DNA of 64,000 nt from Desulfoscipio geothermicus (GTDB lineage: Bacteria; Bacillota; Desulfotomaculia; Desulfotomaculales; Desulfallaceae): NCBI GenBank assembly GCA_016841205.1, contig JAENZP010000002.1:62001-126000 (forward strand), given 5' to 3'. The notes under the pieces were generated by a model that did not search any database, was not told the DNA's origin, and was given only the letters and a program-made list of their open reading frames with translations. Shown here in pieces: positions 55,208-62,377 of this stretch. Each line of letters begins with the position of its first letter. Positions within the stretch are counted from its first letter, which is position 1. The position numbers were made by a program, and so were the translations under genes.

Positions 55208-55930
55208 ATGATTAAGCACAAAAAAATAATTTCGCAGCTCCTATTTACCTTCATGATTGCAGCGTCTTTACTTATGTTGAGTGGATTTAAAGCAGAAGCT
55301 TCCACCAGCTGTACCCAAAACTATTCCCGTGTATTAAATTACCAATACCAATACTTAATCCCCTATGGTAGCCATACAAATTACTATAATGACAGCCGTA
55401 CAAATTACTATATAAGATACAATGGTAAACTTTACCCTATCCAGTGGCAAGAATCAGTACCCACAGTGCCAACAGTACCAACAACGCCGGCTACACCGGA
55501 TACATCAGATACATCAAAACCGGATACATCTACAACTCCTACCTCCGGACTGACTGCTGAAGAACAGCAAATGGTTAATCTTGTCAATCAAGAGCGGGTA
55601 AAGGTAGGGTTACAACCGTTAGAAGTTGACATGCGGCTTGTGAAGGTAGCCCGCATGAAATCACAAGACATGATTGATAATAATTATTTCAGTCATCAGT
55701 CGCCAACTTACGGTTCTCCATTTGATATGATGAAGGCACAGGGCATTTCTTACGGTTACGCCGGTGAAAACCTTGCCGGTAACCAATCCGTTCAGGCGGC
55801 CCACACATCCCTGATGAATTCGTCCGGTCACAGGGCAAATATCCTGAACACCAATTTTAAACACGTGGGCATCGGTATTGTACACGGCGGGCCTTACGGG
55901 ATAATGTTTACACAAGAATTTACCGACTGA
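55208..55930 (+). CDS. Secreted CAP/SCP-domain protein
   Basis: 240 aa. Signal peptide (IKHKKIISQLLFTFMIAASL to KAEA), a Tyr/Asn-rich stretch, a Thr/Pro/Asp linker, then a CAP domain (about 118-240): LVNQERVKVGLQPLEVD, ARMKSQDMIDNNYFSHQSP, GENLAG and SSGHRANILN, with the conserved His and Glu cavity residues. YkwD-like proteins of spore formers have this layout. ATG 55208 with AAAAGGAG upstream is chosen over the TTG at 55187. Controlled by the c-di-AMP riboswitch. Confidence 0.92.
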   Translation: MIKHKKIISQLLFTFMIAASLLMLSGFKAEASTSCTQNYSRVLNYQYQYLIPYGSHTNYYNDSRTNYYIRYNGKLYPIQWQESVPTVPTVPTTPATPDTSDTSKPDTSTTPTSGLTAEEQQMVNLVNQERVKVGLQPLEVDMRLVKVARMKSQDMIDNNYFSHQSPTYGSPFDMMKAQGISYGYAGENLAGNQSVQAAHTSLMNSSGHRANILNTNFKHVGIGIVHGGPYGIMFTQEFTD

Positions 55931-56027
55931 TTGTCGGAAACAAAAAGTGGTTAGATACATTCGGATCAGCGGTGGACCGGCTGGAAATTGCGATGGTACC
56001 AAGGTCCATTTAGCATTTGTTTTACAC

Positions 56028-56067
56028 AAAGAGGCTGTTGACTAACCTCAAGTCAACAGCCTCTTTT
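56028..56067 (+). terminator. Rho-independent terminator
   Basis: AAAGAGGCTGTTGAC / GTCAACAGCCTCTTT, a perfect 15-bp stem with 9-nt loop followed by TTAAA; about 100 bp after the CAP gene. Confidence 0.85.
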
Positions 56068-56167
56068 AAATTAGCTTATAAGTTACTAACGATCGGACAT
56101 TAAATTTTAACGAGATCAGCGATAAAGAGTGGGAAATAATGCCGAATGTTAACATTATGACTTATTG

Positions 56168-56674
56168 CTATTGCCGTTGGCTACGCTTTCCCCAGGGTTT
56201 AAATACAGAAAGAAACACTAAAAGTATTAACAATAGTATTTGTATATAACTTAAATTAATGTTCATCTGTGTAAAATTTAAAAATTCGCTGTTATTTAAT
56301 GCTTGAGCCCGTTCTGTATCAACTATTGCTGTCGCCCCGTTAAGCCAGGGGCCAAGAAAAAACGTACCCAAAAGTATTTGCCCTATACATACTACCCATT
56401 TTATAATCACCCATTTGTATTTCAAAAAACCCCAGTTGGTAAGCCAACAAATTAATGCCCCGGTAATAAGTGTACCAAAAGCAGATGGGATAATTATATA
56501 ATCATCTAAAAGCTTAATACTGGAATAAACACCGAAAAGTTCGTCTCCATTAATAACGCGCCCTTTAATTAAACTGAGTATTAACATAGAAATGCCTGTG
56601 CCGATCCAGACACTGGCAAGGAAAATGTGAAAGCTCTTGAGCCACGCTATTTTTTTCACGCTTATTTTTTTCAC
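56168..56674 (-). CDS. DUF2269-type integral membrane protein
   Basis: 168 aa, four helices. WLKSFHIFLASVWIGTGISM, with His and Trp-x-Gly in helix 1, and GTLITGALICW, LLGTFFLGPWLN match the DUF2269/CopD-like group of small membrane proteins, some of which may bind haem. No link to neighbours is visible. ATG at 56674 lies 77 bp downstream (in minus direction) of the kinase gene. Confidence 0.8.
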   Translation of the reverse strand: MKKISVKKIAWLKSFHIFLASVWIGTGISMLILSLIKGRVINGDELFGVYSSIKLLDDYIIIPSAFGTLITGALICWLTNWGFLKYKWVIIKWVVCIGQILLGTFFLGPWLNGATAIVDTERAQALNNSEFLNFTQMNINLSYIQILLLILLVFLSVFKPWGKRSQRQ

Positions 56675-56750
56675 CAGAACACCCCTTCTTTAACTATTAC
56701 CTTATATTCTTATATTAACAGATCCACGGCCATAAGCAACACCCGGGCTT

Positions 56751-58118
56751 TTAGATTGGCATGGGAAGCATGACCGTGAAGGTACTACCTTTGCCCGGTT
56801 TACTGGAAACCTGAATCGTTCCATGATGCGCTTCTACTATCCACTTGGCTATCGCCAAACCAAGCCCTGTCCCGCCTACTTGTCTGGACCTGTTTTTATC
56901 TACCCTGTAAAACCTGTCAAATATTCGAACCTGTTCTTCGGGCGAGATACCCACACCTGTGTCTTGAACCACGATACGCAAAGCATTTTGTTTTTTAACC
57001 GTCTCAAAAGATATGCCAAGGTTTACTTCCCCTCCGCTAGGGGTGTACTTAATCGCATTATCCAGAAGAATATACAGCAGCTGTTTTAACCTCTCATTGT
57101 CACCGTGAATCTTAGCTGTAGGAGGAGCTTGTAAATTTAAAGTGATATTTTTCGATTGAGCAAGAGTTTGTGTTGAGCGAACCAACTGCTCGACAGCGGG
57201 AATAAAATCAAAATTATCGACGTTAAGCTCCGGTGAACCGGAATCAGAGCGAGCAAGTGTTAACATATCACCGACCAAATTGTTCATTCGCTTGACCTCG
57301 TCCTTCATATTAAACAAAACGTTTCGGGAATAATCTGAAATCTGTTCGCCTTCTTCCATTTCTAAAACATCCAGTGATGAGTTTAATATACTGAGGGGAG
57401 TCCTAAGTTCATGGGAAGCGTCGGCAACGAATTCCTGCTGGCGGCGGAAAGATATTCTAATGGGGATCATTGCTCGTTTGGACATGTAGTGACTAAGCAG
57501 CATGGCAATGCCCAAAAATATAATGCCTATTGTAACCAGTATAATTAATAAACGCTGCATGAGACTAAAAATAAATGATATATCTTTTCCGGTATAAAGT
57601 AGGGCTGCTAATTGATCTCCCTGGTAAAAAGCTCGTCCCGTCGTCATTAGCCGTATTTGACGGCTTTTCTGTGAGACGGGTAAAAGTGGCAGCTTAATTG
57701 TAAGTTCCCGTATTTCACCGGGGCGTGGTATCCACCCCTTAACTTGTTCCATGATCTGAGGTTGTAATCTTAAAATGCTTGCTTCTCCGGAAAGCAGCTC
57801 GCCATCTTGATTTATCACCAGGTAGAAAAATTGATTTCCGCTTTCCCGGTGCGAGTTTAAATTATCTATCTCACCCCGGCTAAGTTTCTGGTGTCTCAGG
57901 GCACGGCTGATTATCATGGCCTGTTGGTCGGTGGTCGATAGCAATTGCCCTCTTTGTTCATAAGAAATAATTGTATTTACCAGAAAGTAAATAATAGTTA
58001 CGAATAAGGCAAGAAATATTGTTATTATTGCACTATATTGTAGAGTTAAAAGATTTTGAGTATGTTTGAACAAATCCTTTTGCCAGTTTTGAAAGCGTAA
58101 CAGTAAGTTAAATCTCAA
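56751..58118 (-). CDS. Two-component sensor histidine kinase
   Basis: 455 aa. TM helix at 33-53, extracytoplasmic sensor to about 185, second TM 186-210, then HisKA with FVADASHELRTPLSILNSSL and HATPase with LLDNAIKYTPSGG, VQDTGVGISPEEQ, GGTGLGLAIAKWI. Orthodox BaeS/VanS-like kinase. It overlaps the response regulator gene by 11 bp. Likely senses an envelope signal. Confidence 0.93.
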   Translation of the reverse strand: MRFNLLLRFQNWQKDLFKHTQNLLTLQYSAIITIFLALFVTIIYFLVNTIISYEQRGQLLSTTDQQAMIISRALRHQKLSRGEIDNLNSHRESGNQFFYLVINQDGELLSGEASILRLQPQIMEQVKGWIPRPGEIRELTIKLPLLPVSQKSRQIRLMTTGRAFYQGDQLAALLYTGKDISFIFSLMQRLLIILVTIGIIFLGIAMLLSHYMSKRAMIPIRISFRRQQEFVADASHELRTPLSILNSSLDVLEMEEGEQISDYSRNVLFNMKDEVKRMNNLVGDMLTLARSDSGSPELNVDNFDFIPAVEQLVRSTQTLAQSKNITLNLQAPPTAKIHGDNERLKQLLYILLDNAIKYTPSGGEVNLGISFETVKKQNALRIVVQDTGVGISPEEQVRIFDRFYRVDKNRSRQVGGTGLGLAIAKWIVEAHHGTIQVSSKPGKGSTFTVMLPMPI

Positions 58119-58788
58119 GCTTATATCCCACCCCGCGAATACTCTGGATGAATTTGTGTTTACCTTCCAAGTTTAGCTTTTTTCGCAGCAATTTTACAGT
58201 TGCATCTATTGTTTTTATAGAAACATCCGCATCATAACCCCAAATGCGGTCATAAATAACATCACGTGATAATACTTGTCCTTTATTTCTGATCAGTAAG
58301 TCCAGTAATTGAAACTCACGTGGTGTTAACTGAATTTCTTTTTCTTTATTAAATACCGCACGATTTGTGATATTTACCTTTACATCTTGAATTTGGATGA
58401 TTTGCTCTTGAATAGGGGCAAAATTACGGCGGGATAACGCACGTATTCTTGCCAAAAGCTCACCCACCTCAAACGGTTTGACCATATAATCATCGGCTCC
58501 GGCATCTAATCCCATAATCCGGTTTTGAACAGCGTCCTTGGCGGTTAGCATAATTATAGCATTTGGATAACCCTGTTTGCGCAGCCGGCTGCAAATGTTT
58601 ATTCCTTCTTCGCCCGGCAGCATCCAGTCTAGAATGAGAACATCATAATGAGATTCAATGGCATAATCATATACTTCACCCCCTTGAGTGACCCATTCTA
58701 CCTGATAGCCTCCCTTTTTCTTCAAAATATGCACAATAAGTTCCCCAAGTCGTATATCATCTTCAGCTAGTAAAATGTTCAAACGCAA
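58108..58788 (-). CDS. OmpR/PhoB-family response regulator
   Basis: 226 aa. Receiver with LLAEDDIRLG, LILDWMLPGEEG (phospho-Asp), TAKDA and DYMVKPF; C-terminal winged helix with LTPREFQLLDLLIRNKGQVLS and VDATVKLLRKKL-like recognition helix (TIDATVKLLRKKL). First gene of the two-gene operon, divergent from the five-repeat secreted protein gene, which is its likely target. Confidence 0.93.
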   Translation of the reverse strand: MRLNILLAEDDIRLGELIVHILKKKGGYQVEWVTQGGEVYDYAIESHYDVLILDWMLPGEEGINICSRLRKQGYPNAIIMLTAKDAVQNRIMGLDAGADDYMVKPFEVGELLARIRALSRRNFAPIQEQIIQIQDVKVNITNRAVFNKEKEIQLTPREFQLLDLLIRNKGQVLSRDVIYDRIWGYDADVSIKTIDATVKLLRKKLNLEGKHKFIQSIRGVGYKLEI

Positions 58789-58976
58789 TCACATCCTTAT
58801 AAAAATAGGGTATAGATATATCCTTAAATTTTATACGATTTTCATGAAAAAAAATGAAAAAAATATTCAAAAGTTATTAAGAGTATTCCAATTTTTCACC
58901 GTTTTTTCATCATCCCCGGCTAGACTATGAACTAGGTGGGAATACAGTACCACAAAAAAAATTGGAGGTATCTTTA
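58789..58976. promoter_or_regulatory. Divergent promoter region with OmpR-type direct repeats
   Basis: Between regulator and secreted repeat protein: ATGAAAAAAA repeated with 10-bp spacing (about 58843-58862) and TTCACC/TTCATC 11 bp apart (about 58897-58913). Such 10-11-bp direct repeats are the usual form of OmpR-family sites. A TTGGAGGT ribosome-binding site serves the plus-strand gene. Confidence 0.45.
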
Positions 58977-59540
58977 ATGAAAACAAAGAGGAAAATGTTG
59001 GTTACAACTTTAACTGCGATGTTTGTACTTAGTGCTTTAGGTTTTGCCTTTGCTGCGGAATTACCTACCCAGGCTAAAGATCAAACCGGTCAATACTGTA
59101 TAAAAGATGGGGGAATGTTCCGCGGGGCTAGCCTTGAAGAATTAGCGGTAGAAAAGGGTATCACAGTTGATGAGCTTAAAGACCAGATGCAGCAGGAACG
59201 TCAAGCTAAACTGGAAAAGATGGCCGAGGAAAAGGGAATTACAGTTGACGAGCTCAAGGCTCAGATGGGACAAAAGCGTGGAATGTTTCGCGGGGCTAAC
59301 CTTGAAGAATTAGCGGCAAAAAAGGGTATCACAGTTGATGAGCTTAAAGCCCAGATGCAGCAAGAACGTCAAGCCAAAATGGAAAAAATAGCCGCGGAAA
59401 AAGGGATCACAGTTGACGAACTAAAGGCTCAGATGGAGCAAGAACGTCAGACCAAAATGGAAAAGATAGCCGCGGAAAAGGGGATCACAGTTGACGAACT
59501 AAAGGCTCAGATGGAGCAAAACTTTGGTAAAATGAAGTAA
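58977..59540 (+). CDS. Secreted protein with five KGITVDELK repeats
   Basis: 187 aa. Signal peptide KRKMLVTTLTAMFVLSALG to AFAAE. After a short linker come five copies of a helical unit around EKGITVDELKAQM; pairs are linked by QERQAK(M/L)EK, and a larger unit beginning MFRGA(S/N)LEELA occurs twice. Strongly helical and rich in Lys, Glu and Gln, probably an extended rod. ATG 58977 (TTGGAGG ten bases before) rather than the TTG at 58962. No known family recognised. Probably controlled by the divergent OmpR-type pair. Confidence 0.85.
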   Translation: MKTKRKMLVTTLTAMFVLSALGFAFAAELPTQAKDQTGQYCIKDGGMFRGASLEELAVEKGITVDELKDQMQQERQAKLEKMAEEKGITVDELKAQMGQKRGMFRGANLEELAAKKGITVDELKAQMQQERQAKMEKIAAEKGITVDELKAQMEQERQTKMEKIAAEKGITVDELKAQMEQNFGKMK

Positions 59541-59553
59541 ATATTATCACACT

Positions 59554-59579
59554 AAAGGGGTTGGTTCGCCGGCCCCTTT
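59554..59579 (+). terminator. Rho-independent terminator with TTCG loop
   Basis: AAAGGGGTTGG-TTCG-CCGGCCCCTTT pairs fully if two G-U pairs are allowed, then TTCTTTT. A related sequence (GGGTTCGCCAGCCCCTTTATTC) recurs 50 bp further on (59625-59646), perhaps a duplicated terminator. Confidence 0.8.
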
Positions 59580-59722
59580 GTTCTTTTGGCGGGTTTTGCC
59601 AACTCTATCTGCCGTGCGTGTAGCTGGGTTCGCCAGCCCCTTTATTCGCTTGGTAGGTGCATTTTTAGCTGAACCCAACTTTCCCCATAAAAATTCACTC
59701 TTAGTAAAAGAAGAGCTTTTAT

Positions 59723-62059
59723 TTATGTTCCAAACCGGACAAATACAGTAGTTCCACTGGGGCCGGTCTCAATATTTATAGTTGCATTGTTTCTTTCAAC
59801 AATCCCATAACAAACCGAAAGCCCTAAACCCGTCCCATTGTCTTTAGTTGTGTAAAATGGGGTGCCTATCTTATCAAGCACTTCAGGTTTTATTCCTGAA
59901 CCTTGATCCGTCACTGCTAAAACAACTTGATTTCCATCTAAAAATGTTCTAATACTTAATTTTTTACCGGATGTCATTGCTTCAAATCCATTTCTAACTA
60001 GGTTTAAGACCAGTTGTATAATCTCTTTTTCGTCTAGAAGCAAGTCAATAGTCTCCGTTAATTCAACTTCGACAAACTTGTCATTATTAATAGCATCGGC
60101 TTGAATCAATGGTAAAAGTTTTTGCAATATTATATTAATATTTTGCCACTTTAAATCTACCTGTTTGTTTCTTGCCAAAGATAGGAACTCAGTAATTATT
60201 GAATTTGCCCTGTCCAGTTCATCAATCATTAGATCAAAGGTTTCTTTATATTGAATAAATAAATCCTTTTTTCTATACATTTGTAGAAACCCACGCACAG
60301 TAGTCATTGGATTCCTAACTTCGTGCCCAATTCCTGCGGCCATTTGTCCAATAAGATTTAATCGGTCCAAACGTGCCATTTCATCTTCTATCTTTTTAAA
60401 ATCGGTAATATCATTTAATGTAATAAGTCTACTTTTTTCGTTATTTAGTTCAATTATCTCACAGGATACTAACACATTACGAATATCACCAAGTTTTGTT
60501 TTTAATAAGACATTTAAATTATGAACATACCCCTGCTCTGTTAAATGTTTTTTAAAAAGTTTAAATTTTTCATTATCATAATATATGCCTATATCTAAAA
60601 CTGTGCGACCGATTATTTCCTCACGATTAAAACCAAAGAAGCGTTCATAACTTTTATTTATTTCAATGTGCACATCATCCCTAATCCTTACAATAACCAT
60701 TGGATTAGGATTGTTATAAAAAGCCTTATAGAATCTTTCTTCAGATAAACGCAACGCTTTCTCAACCTGTTTAAGCTCCGTTATATCACTGATTACGCTT
60801 AGCAGATACTGTTCGCCACCGATAACAATAATATCTGAAGAAAAAAGAACAGTTCGAATCTCTCCTGATTTATTACGATAGTTAATATTAAGGTTTTTAA
60901 TAAATCCCTGCTTTACAATATGATGAATCATCTTAGCACGGTCTTCCGGATTCTCGTATATATTTATATCTGTAGTTGTATGGTTTATAACTTCCTGACG
61001 GGTATAACCGAAAAAGCTAAGAAAATTGGAATTTACATCTATTATTCGCCCGCTCTCAATTGTAGTAATTGCCATTGGGTTAGGACCGGCATTAAAGGCT
61101 GTAGAGAACTTTTCTTCAGACAAGCGCAGCATATTTTCCGCTCGCTTGCGGTCAGTTATGTCGAGAACAACTGCCTGCATTGTAGGTTTACCCTGAATAG
61201 TACAAGGAGCTGTCACCACTTCTATATCTATTACTTTTCCATCGGGTCTAACAATCTTTTCTTCTTTCAATGGTGCAATTTTTATTTCATCCTGCACCTG
61301 CCGCCACTTTTCTGCAACAATATCCTGATAGTCAGGATGAATCAAATCGATCATTGTTATTCCAATAGCTTCTCGGGGGTTTCCCAAGCCGAATAGCTTT
61401 GCCCCTGCTTCGTTTATAAATTCAAGTCTATTTTTGTTATGGAGAAGAATTGGATTTGGTGAATTTTCAACTAGTTGACAGTAACGATCCTCGATCTCTC
61501 TCAATGATTCTTCAGCCAGTTTCCGCTCGGTAATTTCTTGTTTAAGCTGTTCATTAGTTGTTTTTAACTCAATAGTTTGCTTATTTACCAGTTCTTCCAG
61601 ATGGTCACGGTATTTTTTAATTTCCTCTTCTACCTGCTTATATTTAGTAATATCACGGACAAATTCTATAGCTCCAACTATATTCCCTTCGCTGTCAGTA
61701 ATAGATAACGCCTTTAGCCATAAATATACCTCTTTTTGGTTAAACGGTAATTTAACCAAAACCTCACCGTAAATTGCGTCTTCTTCTCTCACAACATTCT
61801 TATATTTCTGTTCGGTCGTAAGGTCATCTGAAAAAATAAGATCCAATAAAATTGGCCTGGCTTTTCCATAGAAAGGTATAGAGTAAGAATATTCGCCCTT
61901 ATCAATTATATCTACCTTGCTAACACCAGTCATTTTTTCAATAGCCCTATTCCAAGCAACTATCTTCTTATTGCGATCAATAACAAGAGTAGGATCCGGT
62001 AGAAAATCAATTATATCCAAAAGTTGCTGATTGGTTTTGTATAGTTGTTCTTCAGTCAA
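59723..62059 (-). CDS. Multi-PAS sensor histidine kinase
   Basis: 778 aa, no TM helix, so cytoplasmic. Four PAS domains (about 10-130, 190-310, 315-435, 440-555; DLLPDPTLVIDRNKKIVAWN-type starts), coiled coil 140-185, then HisKA with AAGIGHEVRNPMTTVRGFL and HATPase with LNLVRNGFEAM, TDQGSGIKPE, GTGLGLSVCYG. The form H-E-V-R-N-P is that of sporulation-type kinases (KinA/KinE). No response regulator is next to it; an orphan kinase feeding Spo0F/Spo0A is possible. Confidence 0.92.
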   Translation of the reverse strand: MTEEQLYKTNQQLLDIIDFLPDPTLVIDRNKKIVAWNRAIEKMTGVSKVDIIDKGEYSYSIPFYGKARPILLDLIFSDDLTTEQKYKNVVREEDAIYGEVLVKLPFNQKEVYLWLKALSITDSEGNIVGAIEFVRDITKYKQVEEEIKKYRDHLEELVNKQTIELKTTNEQLKQEITERKLAEESLREIEDRYCQLVENSPNPILLHNKNRLEFINEAGAKLFGLGNPREAIGITMIDLIHPDYQDIVAEKWRQVQDEIKIAPLKEEKIVRPDGKVIDIEVVTAPCTIQGKPTMQAVVLDITDRKRAENMLRLSEEKFSTAFNAGPNPMAITTIESGRIIDVNSNFLSFFGYTRQEVINHTTTDINIYENPEDRAKMIHHIVKQGFIKNLNINYRNKSGEIRTVLFSSDIIVIGGEQYLLSVISDITELKQVEKALRLSEERFYKAFYNNPNPMVIVRIRDDVHIEINKSYERFFGFNREEIIGRTVLDIGIYYDNEKFKLFKKHLTEQGYVHNLNVLLKTKLGDIRNVLVSCEIIELNNEKSRLITLNDITDFKKIEDEMARLDRLNLIGQMAAGIGHEVRNPMTTVRGFLQMYRKKDLFIQYKETFDLMIDELDRANSIITEFLSLARNKQVDLKWQNINIILQKLLPLIQADAINNDKFVEVELTETIDLLLDEKEIIQLVLNLVRNGFEAMTSGKKLSIRTFLDGNQVVLAVTDQGSGIKPEVLDKIGTPFYTTKDNGTGLGLSVCYGIVERNNATINIETGPSGTTVFVRFGT

Positions 62060-62191
62060 GCTACAGTCCCTCCATCATATAGAGTATAATGGAGTTATTC
62101 TATGTAATTTATTATTTTCCTTTGAAGATATTGTCAAATTAAGATTAATCTGGACCATTATTGCCAAGACAGTCTCAAAATACATGTCAGT

Positions 62192-62236
62192 AAAAAAATT
62201 AAAGTCGCCACAACAAGTGGCGGCTTTAATTTTTCT
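62192..62236. terminator. Bidirectional Rho-independent terminator
   Basis: AAATTAAAG(T)CGCCAC / GTGGCG(G)CTTTAATTT with 5-nt loop, flanked by a T run on the plus side and seven A on the other, so it works in both directions. It would end the leftward transcript of the PEP-synthase-like gene. Confidence 0.85.
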
Positions 62237-62266
62237 AAATCATATGAGAATGGGTAAATGAATTAG

Positions 62267-62367
62267 GGGGTCAGACCTTGACAATTGACACTGAACTGCG
62301 TGTCAATTGTCAAGGTCTGACCCCTGCCTACTCTGAAATGCGTGTCAATTGTCAAGGTCTGACCCCC
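62267..62367. repeat. GGGGTCAGACCTTGACA-type palindromic repeat, copy 3, with an extra half unit
   Basis: Perfect 25-bp inverted repeat (62267-62291 / 62300-62324, 8-nt loop), then a second copy of the right arm at 62342-62367. The right arm with CCCCTGCCTACT is thus present twice with a 42-bp period, showing tandem growth of the element. Confidence 0.92.
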
Positions 62368-62377
62368 TGCCTACTGT

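Noticed and set aside
58977-59540. Repeats as non-coding tandem array
   Set aside because: Codon-level conservation of KGITVDELK and a signal peptide show it is coding.
60920-61396. Plus-strand 158-aa frame
   Set aside because: Antisense shadow of the multi-PAS kinase; composition is low-complexity and without homology features.
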